Shown one piece after another: positions 34,158 to 41,010 of a stretch of DNA of 64,000 bases. The translations under genes were made by a program, and so were the position numbers. The notes below the pieces were generated by a model. That model was not told where the DNA came from, ran no database searches, and saw nothing but the letters and a program-made list of their open reading frames with translations. The DNA is taken from NCBI GenBank assembly GCA_031402435.1, contig JANNSJ010000028.1, positions 1 to 64,000 of the forward strand. Reading direction: 5' to 3'. Positions within the stretch are counted from its first letter, which is position 1, and the number at the start of each line of letters is the position of its first letter. Source of the DNA: UBA11986 sp031402435 (GTDB lineage Bacteria; Bacteroidota; Ignavibacteria; UBA10030; UBA6906).

Positions 34158-35087
34158 TCAGTTCGAACCGGTCAACGTAATGGTTGCATCAGCGGGAATG
34201 CCCGGACTGAGTTTGCCTTCAGGATTGTCGATAAGAATCTTCACGCCGAAGACAAGTTTGGTTCGCTCTTCTTTGGTCTGCACGTTCTTGGGTGTAAACT
34301 CTGCAACCGGAGATTTGTAGATGACCTTGCCTTGGAATGTTGCGCCTGCATCCGTTTTCACAGTCGCAGTCTGGCCGAGCCGGATACTGCTGATTTGTTC
34401 TTCGTTGACATAGATCGTCAGCTTGAGTTTTTCCAGATACGTGATGCGGAGAAGATTGGATCCGGGGCCGACGAGTTCGCCCGGTTCGACAGCCTTCAAT
34501 GTTATCGTTCCGTTGGACGGAGCGAGGACGTAGCAATCACGGACTTTCTTTCTCAACTGGTCTGCTTGTGCGGCAGCCTGGTCACGCTTCGCACGGACGG
34601 CAGTAATCTCTTCGGAGCGGAGTCCATTCACCAGCTTGTCGTATGTCTGCTGCGCACTGATGTAGCGGGCTTCTGCATCGTCGTATTGTTTCTGGGTGAT
34701 CGTCTGTGTGGCAAGAAGTTCTTTCATGCGTTTGAAATCCTTCTCGGCACTCTTGTATGCAGCCTCGGCCTGCAGAATGTCTTCCTTGCGCGAGCCTTCC
34801 ACTGCAACACGGTACTGTGCTTCCGCGCCTTGCTGATTGGCAATCGCCACCCGAAGCTGAAGTTGATAATCGGAATCGTCGATGAGAACAAGCGTGTCGC
34901 CCTGATTCACCTTCGTTCCCTCTTCGATGCGGACTTCTTTGACACGTCCCGAGACTTCGCTGCCGATGTTCACGTCCGTGCCTTCGATTGTGCCGGAGGC
35001 TTCGATGTGGTCTTTGGAGTTGCCGGAGCAACCAGCAAGAAGTGCTGTCCCAAGCAATGCTACAGTAATTGAATTAGTTAAACGCAT
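34158..35087 (-). CDS. HlyD/YbhG-type membrane-fusion lipoprotein
   Basis: The 309-residue periplasmic adaptor has a lipoprotein signal with lipobox LLAGC. Then come the split lipoyl-like halves (GSEVSGRVKEVRIEEGTKVNQGDTLVLID and VLAPSNGTITLKAVEPGELVGPGS), a long coiled coil between them, and a C-terminal barrel domain. It would connect the inner-membrane ABC permeases to the TolC protein of the same operon. It is the first export gene after the TetR regulator, with a 255-bp gap filled by two palindromic repeats, so a separate promoter is possible. Confidence 0.9.
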   Translation of the reverse strand: MRLTNSITVALLGTALLAGCSGNSKDHIEASGTIEGTDVNIGSEVSGRVKEVRIEEGTKVNQGDTLVLIDDSDYQLQLRVAIANQQGAEAQYRVAVEGSRKEDILQAEAAYKSAEKDFKRMKELLATQTITQKQYDDAEARYISAQQTYDKLVNGLRSEEITAVRAKRDQAAAQADQLRKKVRDCYVLAPSNGTITLKAVEPGELVGPGSNLLRITYLEKLKLTIYVNEEQISSIRLGQTATVKTDAGATFQGKVIYKSPVAEFTPKNVQTKEERTKLVFGVKILIDNPEGKLSPGIPADATITLTGSN

Positions 35088-35165
35088 ACGTCCCTCATGT
35101 CAATAAATGTAGTTGATATGTTACACTTGGATAACTTAACAGAAAGCGCAAAGGTTATTCTCGGC

Positions 35166-35190
35166 GGACAGGCAGGAATGCCTGTCCTAC
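35166..35190. repeat. REP-like palindrome (GGACAGGCA-N4-TGCCTGTCC)
   Basis: A perfect 9-bp stem with GGAA loop, followed by TAC. The same family (GTAGG-CAG-CA-TTCC type) recurs at 35223 and 62476. Confidence 0.65.
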
Positions 35191-35222
35191 GTGTGATGAA
35201 CTTGGCGCTTCGTTTTCATAGC

Positions 35223-35247
35223 GTAGGTCAGACATTCCTGTCTGACC
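35223..35247. repeat. REP-like palindrome (GTAGGTCAGACA-N4-TGTCTGACC)
   Basis: A perfect 9-bp stem with TTCC loop, preceded by GTA. It is in inverse orientation to the copy at 35166-35190, 33 bp away, forming a paired REP arrangement between the TetR and membrane-fusion genes. Confidence 0.65.
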
Positions 35248-35342
35248 GCAGAGTATACTGCGATAATCTGTAACATAGGAGTACACAGAGAATGTCATTT
35301 CCTTTTCTTCTTTGTGATCTCAGTGTCCTCTGTGGTTATTTC

Positions 35343-35957
35343 TTACTGAGGATGAACCTGTTCAAATCGTTCGCGTCCCTTGGCAGTCAATCCGCCCCTG
35401 AAGAATATGTTCAGGATCTCCTTCAATGCATCACTCACCGAGAATGATTCATGCGCAAGGACATCCGGCTGCATGATGCGGTCGATTGCGCCAAGAACGG
35501 ACATGAGAAACACCCGCTCATTCAAATCGGGGCGGATGGTTCCCTCGTCGAGGCCCTGCTTGATAAGACGGGCAAACATCTCTGATATTCTCTCCCGCCG
35601 GAAATCCTCTATGCGCTTCCACAATTGCGGAATGTGCTTCTTGATGTCCCCGCCGAACGCCGGCGTCAAACGGCTTGCACTCGTTCCAATCAACGTGATG
35701 AATTCAGAGAGCTTTTCCACGGCGGTTTTGTCGCTCAGGAGTATTCGCTCGACATTTGTGCGCATCCCACCCAAAAGGCGTTCCATGATTTGTTGGACGA
35801 GGTCCTCTTTGCTGGAGAAATACTTGTAGAACGTCTTCTTGCTCATGGCAAGATCGGTGGTAATTTCGTCAACGGAGATCCTGGCGAACCCCTCCTTCCA
35901 GAACCTATCTCTGACAGCGGTGATGATTTTTTCTTTGACGATCTCTTCTTCTGACAT
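35343..35957 (-). CDS. TetR-family transcriptional regulator of the export operon
   Basis: The 204-residue protein has an N-terminal TetR helix-turn-helix (FARISVDEITTDLAMSKKTFYKYFSSKEDLVQQIM) and a helical C-terminal ligand domain. It is encoded directly upstream of and in the same direction as the YbhGFSR-like genes, as CecR is in E. coli. Two copies of a 28-bp operator-like sequence lie 17 and 89 bp before its ATG, so autoregulation is likely. The ligand is unknown. Confidence 0.9.
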   Translation of the reverse strand: MSEEEIVKEKIITAVRDRFWKEGFARISVDEITTDLAMSKKTFYKYFSSKEDLVQQIMERLLGGMRTNVERILLSDKTAVEKLSEFITLIGTSASRLTPAFGGDIKKHIPQLWKRIEDFRRERISEMFARLIKQGLDEGTIRPDLNERVFLMSVLGAIDRIMQPDVLAHESFSVSDALKEILNIFFRGGLTAKGRERFEQVHPQ

Positions 35958-35973
35958 TGCCTTAGATTCCTTT

Positions 35974-36001
35974 GGAAACCTGTTTCGTATCTATCGTTTC
36001 C
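35974..36001. promoter_or_regulatory. Probable TetR operator, proximal copy
   Basis: A 28-bp sequence starts GGAAAC and ends with the complementary GTTTCC. CGTATCT lies at fixed position 13-19 and CGTTTCC at the end. It begins 17 bp upstream of the TetR start codon. It matches the copy at 36046 at every position except the six after GGAAAC and the two before CGTTTCC. Confidence 0.6.
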
Positions 36002-36045
36002 TCATGTACAATAAAAAAACCAATGTTTATAGGCTTATTGTTTTG

Positions 36046-36073
36046 GGAAACTCATGACGTATCTTACGTTTCC
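36046..36073. promoter_or_regulatory. Probable TetR operator, distal copy
   Basis: Same 28-bp layout, GGAAAC-N6-CGTATCT-N2-CGTTTCC. Its centre is 72 bp from that of the proximal copy, close to seven helical turns, which suits cooperative binding or looping. Confidence 0.6.
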
Positions 36074-36260
36074 AATATACGAAAGTTGCAGTGGGATGTC
36101 AAGGGAAAAATTTACCAGTAAATTGTGTATGCGCGCACGCTATTCGCGCGTCGGGTCACTGAGGTCACTCCTTGGTCCCGTTAATAGTCAGATCATATGA
36201 TGAATTCATAGCTTCTTTCCATTGAACAAAATGACATCTCACTTTTGCCGGACACTCTTC

Positions 36261-36965
36261 TCAACCTAATTCATCCAATTCATCCGGCTTTTTCCAGTAA
36301 TCCCTATTGGATAAGTGCCAACGAATGTGATCCGAGAGCCCATCGAGATCCGGGAAGAGCGACATGCGATTTACACCGTAATGAGATAGCTCGAATTTTA
36401 GTTCACGCACGTAGGTGCTATTAACAATGATTTTCTCGATGACTACCTTCTTATCAACAGCTTTATCGTAAGATGCGGTGGGCGGGCTATGAATTGTGAA
36501 GAGCCCGGCTTGGCGGACCAACCGAGGAATCACCGCACGTGGACGAATTCGACTCACTCCTTTCGCATAGAAAGGGTCTGATACTTTTTCTGTATCGAGA
36601 TATTTTCCATGATGGGAAGCAAAGATAATGGCATCGTGTTCCATTTCTGATTCAACTGCAAAAAATGCAGCAGCAAGGGGATTCAGCGTCCAGTCCAATA
36701 GCCTTGTTGGCAGTCCATGATCCTGAGCTATTGCTAACCAGTCCCAATCATTGAGGGTACGATCACTAATAAGTTCAACAGCTCGTCGCTTCCAAGCTCT
36801 GAAGTATTCATCATCCTCCCAGGAATCGAAGGGTGGTCTGCCTGCCTTAGGAATGAGTTCCCACGTGGGATCAGCATGCCCTCGAAAGATCCAAAGATTG
36901 CTACCTCGATAACGGGACAAAGAATCATGCAATTCTTTGAAGTTGTGAACGTGCATCTCTTTCAA
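36261..36965 (-). CDS. FRG-domain protein
   Basis: The 234-residue protein matches the FRG domain, named for its F-R-G motif: LWIFRGHADPTWELIPKAGR near the N-terminus and AQDHGLPTRLLDWTLNPLAAAFFA centrally. FRG proteins have no settled biochemistry, but are frequent in accessory and defence-related islands. The TTG at 36965 is chosen because GGAGG lies 10 bp upstream; an ATG at 36956 is 19 bp from that site. It stands alone, between the TetR regulatory region and a decayed transposase, so no partner is evident. Confidence 0.8.
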   Translation of the reverse strand: MKEMHVHNFKELHDSLSRYRGSNLWIFRGHADPTWELIPKAGRPPFDSWEDDEYFRAWKRRAVELISDRTLNDWDWLAIAQDHGLPTRLLDWTLNPLAAAFFAVESEMEHDAIIFASHHGKYLDTEKVSDPFYAKGVSRIRPRAVIPRLVRQAGLFTIHSPPTASYDKAVDKKVVIEKIIVNSTYVRELKFELSHYGVNRMSLFPDLDGLSDHIRWHLSNRDYWKKPDELDELG

Positions 36966-37044
36966 GGCTGATCATCCTCCAAATGGCGTTGAATATTAAC
37001 GACGTACTATGACAATGTCAATCGCTGTTTCAATCAACTGATGC

Positions 37045-37579
37045 TCATATAGCATTGTTTGGTTTCTCTTCATCCAACGCCCATTGAAGCGGGTTGTTCC
37101 GGATGTATTCTCTGATCCGTGCAAGGTCTGCCTCGTTGCGAATGATGTGGTCGTGGAAGCCTCGTTGCCAGACGGGTTGACCTTTCATCTTACGCATTTC
37201 ATTGATTCGTTTCGCGGACTTTGATTTGAACTGCCCAATGATTGCGCCGAGCGAACCGGATACCAACGTCTCCTTCGTAGGGGCGACCCGCCGGGTCGCC
37301 CCTACAGGTTCGTTCAATAAACCCATGAACATGGTTTGGCATCACCACATACATATCCAACTCAACACTCTTGCGAATCCCGGGCGTTCGCAACCATTCT
37401 TCCTCGACAATGCGACCAACGGAATTCAATCGCATCTCATCGATCACAATCTCTCCAAACAGACATTGGCGTTCGTATGCGCAGATCGTGACATAATACC
37501 ACCACGACCACGAATAATCCCAACTCTTCAACCGGGTCGAACGGCGATGATGTATGTTTGGGTCGAATACCATTCTCAA
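37045..37579 (-). pseudogene. REP-associated tyrosine transposase (RAYT, IS200-like), frameshifted
   Basis: The upstream frame (37579-37199) carries RLKSWDYSWSWWYYVTICAYERQCLFG and VVMPNHVHGFI, with the HUH-type metal-binding His pair. The downstream frame (37332-37045) carries LGAIIGQFKSKSAKRINEM, VWQRGFHDHIIRNEADLARIREYIRNNP, including the catalytic Tyr of YIRNNP. Together they make a full-length single-domain Y1 transposase broken by one +1 shift just after HVHGFI. A 29-bp REP palindrome lies at the break. Such enzymes act on REP hairpins. The break makes this copy probably inactive unless frameshifting is programmed. Confidence 0.8.
37277..37305. repeat. REP palindrome within the RAYT gene
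   Basis: GTAGGGGCGACCCG and its exact complement CGGGTCGCCCCTAC flank a single C, a perfect 14-bp stem. In the downstream frame it encodes VGATRRVAPT. Confidence 0.85.
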
Positions 37580-37690
37580 AGATAAACAGGCTCGATGCCG
37601 TTGTCAACGCAAAGGACTCATCCCCGCTGTAACGAAATGGGAAATTTCCGTATCATAAGACGGTTCATGTGGCTGGAACCCCGATTATCG

Positions 37691-37784
37691 CGTCATTGCG
37701 AGCCTGCTTCTCAAGGCGAAGCAATCTCAGCACTGCATCATGTTGAGAACGAGATTGCTTCGTCGCTTCGCTCCTCGCAATGAC
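37691..37784. repeat. TCATTGCGAG...CTCGCAATGA inverted-repeat element, copy 2
   Basis: Starts CGTCATTGCGAG and ends CTCGCAATGAC, with GAAGCAATC and GATTGCTTCG inside pairing with each other. It has the same ends as 13823-13931. The last bases (GCAATGAC) contain an ATG that is in frame with the M50 protease gene. Confidence 0.75.
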
Positions 37785-37815
37785 TTCGCTTGGTAGAATA
37801 AGGAGAACCCTCGAA

Positions 37816-38742
37816 TTGAATTTGCTGATCTACATCGCTGCCTTCATCCTCACATTCTTCACCACAACGCTCGCCGGCGTGCAATGGTTGAACAAGAATC
37901 CGCTTGAACTTGCCTACTTCGCCGACGGGCTTCCCTATTCCATTGCGCTGCTGTTTGTTCTGCTGGCGCACGAAATGGGACACTACATCGCAGCAAGAAT
38001 TCACAAAGTGGACACGACGCCTCCGTTTTTTATCCCGATGCCAGCATTCATTGGTATCGGTCCGTTTGGAACGATGGGCGCCGTGATCAAAATCCGCCAG
38101 CAGGTGCCAAGCAAGAAAGCGTTGTTCGACATTGCGGCCGCCGGCCCGATTGCCGGATTCATCGCCAGTCTTGCGATCCTGATTACAGGATTCATTCTTC
38201 TTCCCGGCAGGGAATTTCTTTTTACGATTCACCCGGAACAGGCGAACCTTGCCCAGACACCGATAGGAGGCCTGACGTTCGGCCACACGCTGGGATACGA
38301 TCTGATTGCAATGCTCTTTGCGCCGGCTGGCGCGTTCATTCCACCGATGAACGAGATGTACCACTACCCGTTCCTTTGCGTCGGATGGTTCGGCATGCTG
38401 GTGACGGCGATGAACATGATTCCGGTGGGACAACTGGATGGCGGCCATATTTCCTATTGCATGTTCGGCAGGACCTATCACGTGATTGCGCAGGTCGCTC
38501 TTGTTGCGCTCACGGTGCTCGGAATTTCAGGCTTTCTTCCAATGCTGGGAATTGACTGGAGCTACGGATGGGTCGGATGGCTCTTCTGGGCTATTGTGCT
38601 TTCGCTGATGATCAGGTTCGGAAGGCTTCATCATCCGAATACAGGAGATGAAACGCCGATCGACGACACACGCATGATGATCGGATGGTGCTGCTGGCTG
38701 ATCTTTGTTATATCGTTCTCTCCGAATCCACTCTCGTTGTGA
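37816..38742 (+). CDS. M50-family (site-2 type) membrane metalloprotease
   Basis: The 308-residue polytopic protein has the zinc motif HEMGHY in an early helix and the third ligand in MNMIPVGQLDGGH, the M50 site-2-protease arrangement. It also has the conserved FGTMGAVIKI loop and GPIAGF segment. Such proteases cut membrane-anchored substrates, often anti-sigma factors; no substrate gene is adjacent. The TTG at 37816 is preferred because AGGAG lies 10 bp upstream. The ATG at 37780 falls inside a mobile-looking repeat and has no ribosome site, though the frame is open to it. Confidence 0.85.
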   Translation: MNLLIYIAAFILTFFTTTLAGVQWLNKNPLELAYFADGLPYSIALLFVLLAHEMGHYIAARIHKVDTTPPFFIPMPAFIGIGPFGTMGAVIKIRQQVPSKKALFDIAAAGPIAGFIASLAILITGFILLPGREFLFTIHPEQANLAQTPIGGLTFGHTLGYDLIAMLFAPAGAFIPPMNEMYHYPFLCVGWFGMLVTAMNMIPVGQLDGGHISYCMFGRTYHVIAQVALVALTVLGISGFLPMLGIDWSYGWVGWLFWAIVLSLMIRFGRLHHPNTGDETPIDDTRMMIGWCCWLIFVISFSPNPLSL

Positions 38743-38756
38743 CCTTCAAACAAACA

Positions 38757-38781
38757 GGGCGACTCGCCGAGTCGCCCCTAC
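38757..38781. repeat. REP-like palindrome after the M50 gene
   Basis: GGGCGACTCG-C-CGAGTCGCCC, a perfect 10-bp stem, followed by CTAC. Ends and outer GGGCGAC match the palindrome in the RAYT gene; only the inner bases differ. Confidence 0.75.
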
Positions 38782-38816
38782 AGATCAATCTCAGATTCTC
38801 ATACCTCGCTGGAAAC

Positions 38817-38850
38817 ACAAAACCCCCGTTCCAAATCGCTGGAACGAGGG
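38817..38850 (-). terminator. Rho-independent terminator of groES-groEL
   Basis: On the minus strand CCCTCGTTCCA pairs with TGGAACGGGGG (one G-T pair, loop of six) and is followed by TTTTGTG. It lies 29 bp after the groEL stop. Confidence 0.75.
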
Positions 38851-38878
38851 CTTCGCTTGAAACAGTGTGTTGCTTTGC

Positions 38879-40522
38879 TTAGTACATGCCTTCCATGCCG
38901 CCACCACCCTGAGGCATTGCCGGCATTGACTTCTTCTCTTCAGGCTTCTCGACAATGGTCGCTTCGGTCGTCAGCAACATCCCTGCAACCGATGACGCAT
39001 TCTCCAGAGCTGTACGCGCAACCTTCGTCGGGTCGATGACGCCGGCCTTGATGAGGTTTTCGTACTGCTCGGTGTATGCGTTAAAGCCGAAGTCGTCCTT
39101 GCCTTCTTTTACCTTGTTCACGACAATAGAAGGCTCGATGCCAGCATTGGCAACGATCTGACGGATCGGCTCTTCAAGCGCACGTCGGATGATCTCGACG
39201 CCGGTTTCCTGGTCTTCATTTGCTCCCTTGACTCCGTCAAGCTTCGACATTGCGCGGAGATATGCAACGCCGCCACCCGGCACGATACCCTCTGCAACTG
39301 CTGCACGGGTTGCGTGGAGAGCGTCTTCAACGCGTGACTTCTTTTCCTTCATCTCGATTTCAGTCGCTGCACCGATCTTCAACACGGCAACGCCACCGGA
39401 GAGCTTCGCAAGACGTTCCTGCAGCTTTTCCTTGTCGTAGTCGGATGTTGTCTTCTCGATCTGCGCCTTGATCTCGTTGATGCGTTTCTTGATGTCTTCC
39501 TTCTTGCCGGCACCTTCAACAATGGTGGTGTTGTCCTTGTCGATGGTGACTTTCTTCGCGCGGCCGAGATAGCTGACGGTCGCGTTCTCGAGCTTGTAGC
39601 CCTGCTCTTCGGAGATCACGGTACCGCCGGTGAGGATGGCAACGTCTTCAAGCATCGCCTTGCGACGATCACCGAAGCCCGGCGCCTTGACTGCTGCAAC
39701 GCGGAGTGTGCCGCGCAACTTGTTCACAACGAGTGTTGCAAGAGCCTCGCCTTCGAGATCTTCGGCAATGACCAGAATCGGGCTGCCGGTCTGTGCGACC
39801 TTCTCGAGAATCGGCAACAGGTCCTTCATTGCGGAAATCTTCTTGTCATGGATGAGGATCATCGGGTTCTCAAGAACAGCTTCCATCGTCTCTGCGTCAG
39901 TGACGAAATACGGTGAGAGATACCCGCGATCAAACTGCATACCTTCGACAACTTCGATGGTCGTATCGGTACCCTTTGCTTCTTCAACAGTGATAACGCC
40001 GTCCGTACCGACCTTCATCATTGCATCAGCAATCAGATCACCGATAATCTTGTCATTGTTTGCCGAGATGGCGCCGACCTGGGCGATCTCCTTCTTGCTG
40101 GTCTTGTCAACAGACTTGCTGAGTTCCTTCAGGCCCTCGATCACTTTGGTGACTGCAAGTTCGATACCGCGCTTCAGGTCCATCGGGTTCGCACCTGCAG
40201 CAACGTTTTTCATGCCTTCACGAACGATTGCCTGAGCAAGAACGGTTGCGGTGGTCGTACCATCACCCGCATCGTCCGAGGTTTTGGACGCAACTTCTCG
40301 CACCATCTGTGCGCCCATGTTTTCGATCGGATTCTCGAGCTCGATTTCTTTTGCCACAGTAACGCCATCTTTTGTCACAGTCGGGGCACCGAACTTCTTG
40401 TCGATAACCACATTCCGTCCCTTGGGGCCCAACGTGACCTTCACTGCGTCGGCAAGTTGGTCAACACCCCTTTTCAGGGCTGCCCGCGCCTCAGTGTTGT
40501 AATGAATCAGTTTCGCTGACAT
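38879..40522 (-). CDS. groEL: Chaperonin GroEL
   Basis: The 547-residue chaperonin has the standard N-terminus (SAKLIHYNTEARAALKRG), the ATP-binding LGPKGRNVVIDKKFGAP and DDAGDGTTTATVLAQ, and a C-terminal GGGGMEGMY tail. Length and motifs are those of a functional GroEL that folds cytosolic proteins with GroES. The ATG at 40522 is chosen over a GTG at 40528 because it gives the normal N-terminus, with AGGAG 11 bp upstream. It follows groES by 51 bp in a CIRCE-controlled operon and ends at a clear terminator. Confidence 0.98.
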   Translation of the reverse strand: MSAKLIHYNTEARAALKRGVDQLADAVKVTLGPKGRNVVIDKKFGAPTVTKDGVTVAKEIELENPIENMGAQMVREVASKTSDDAGDGTTTATVLAQAIVREGMKNVAAGANPMDLKRGIELAVTKVIEGLKELSKSVDKTSKKEIAQVGAISANNDKIIGDLIADAMMKVGTDGVITVEEAKGTDTTIEVVEGMQFDRGYLSPYFVTDAETMEAVLENPMILIHDKKISAMKDLLPILEKVAQTGSPILVIAEDLEGEALATLVVNKLRGTLRVAAVKAPGFGDRRKAMLEDVAILTGGTVISEEQGYKLENATVSYLGRAKKVTIDKDNTTIVEGAGKKEDIKKRINEIKAQIEKTTSDYDKEKLQERLAKLSGGVAVLKIGAATEIEMKEKKSRVEDALHATRAAVAEGIVPGGGVAYLRAMSKLDGVKGANEDQETGVEIIRRALEEPIRQIVANAGIEPSIVVNKVKEGKDDFGFNAYTEQYENLIKAGVIDPTKVARTALENASSVAGMLLTTEATIVEKPEEKKSMPAMPQGGGGMEGMY

Positions 40523-40573
40523 ATGCACTCATCTCCTTAGTTTAGATTGATTCAGTTGGGTTGGTGAATGGAG

Positions 40574-40858
40574 TTACACGATCGCGAAAATATCTGCTTC
40601 GCGCATGATGAGGTATTCATCCCCATCAACTGTAACTTCTGTTCCGGAGTACTTTCCGTACAGCACCTTGTCTCCGACTTTCACTTCGAGGGAGATTTTC
40701 TTCCCGTCATCCGACACCTTGCCAGGCCCAACGGCGACCACTTCTCCCATAACAGGCTTTTCTTTTGCCGTGTCAGGAAGAATGATCCCACCCTTGGTTT
40801 TTTCCTCAGCAGCTGTAGGTTTAATTACGACCCTGTCTGCCAAAGGCTTCATCTTCAT
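40574..40858 (-). CDS. groES: Co-chaperonin GroES
   Basis: The 94-residue co-chaperonin reads KPLADRVVIKPTAAEEKTKGGIILPDTAKEK, with the mobile-loop GGIILPD, and ends KYSGTEVTVDGDEYLIMREADIFAIV. This is a normal GroES that caps the GroEL ring. A GGAGG ribosome site precedes the ATG. A perfect CIRCE element and promoter lie upstream, so HrcA should repress the operon outside heat stress. Confidence 0.98.
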   Translation of the reverse strand: MKMKPLADRVVIKPTAAEEKTKGGIILPDTAKEKPVMGEVVAVGPGKVSDDGKKISLEVKVGDKVLYGKYSGTEVTVDGDEYLIMREADIFAIV

Positions 40859-40916
40859 AAATCCTCCATTTTGTTAGATTGTTGAATTACAATGGGTTAG
40901 ATGGAATGTTACTTTG

Positions 40917-40943
40917 TTAGCACTCGCTGTATAAGAGTGCTAA
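40917..40943. promoter_or_regulatory. CIRCE element (HrcA operator) of groES-groEL
   Basis: TTAGCACTC-N9-GAGTGCTAA, an exact match to the CIRCE consensus. It lies 59 bp upstream of the groES ATG and just downstream of the promoter boxes. Confidence 0.95.
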
Positions 40944-40944
40944 T

Positions 40945-40972
40945 AATATAACGGGTTGGGCGAGAAAGTCAA
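40945..40972 (-). promoter_or_regulatory. Promoter of groES-groEL
   Basis: On the minus strand TTGACT (40972-40967), 16 bp and TATATT (40950-40945), a sigma-70-like pair directly abutting CIRCE, which places HrcA at the transcription start. Confidence 0.6.
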
Positions 40973-41010
40973 GTCGTTACCGACTTGGGTGAATTTTCTG
41001 AACAGAGAGA

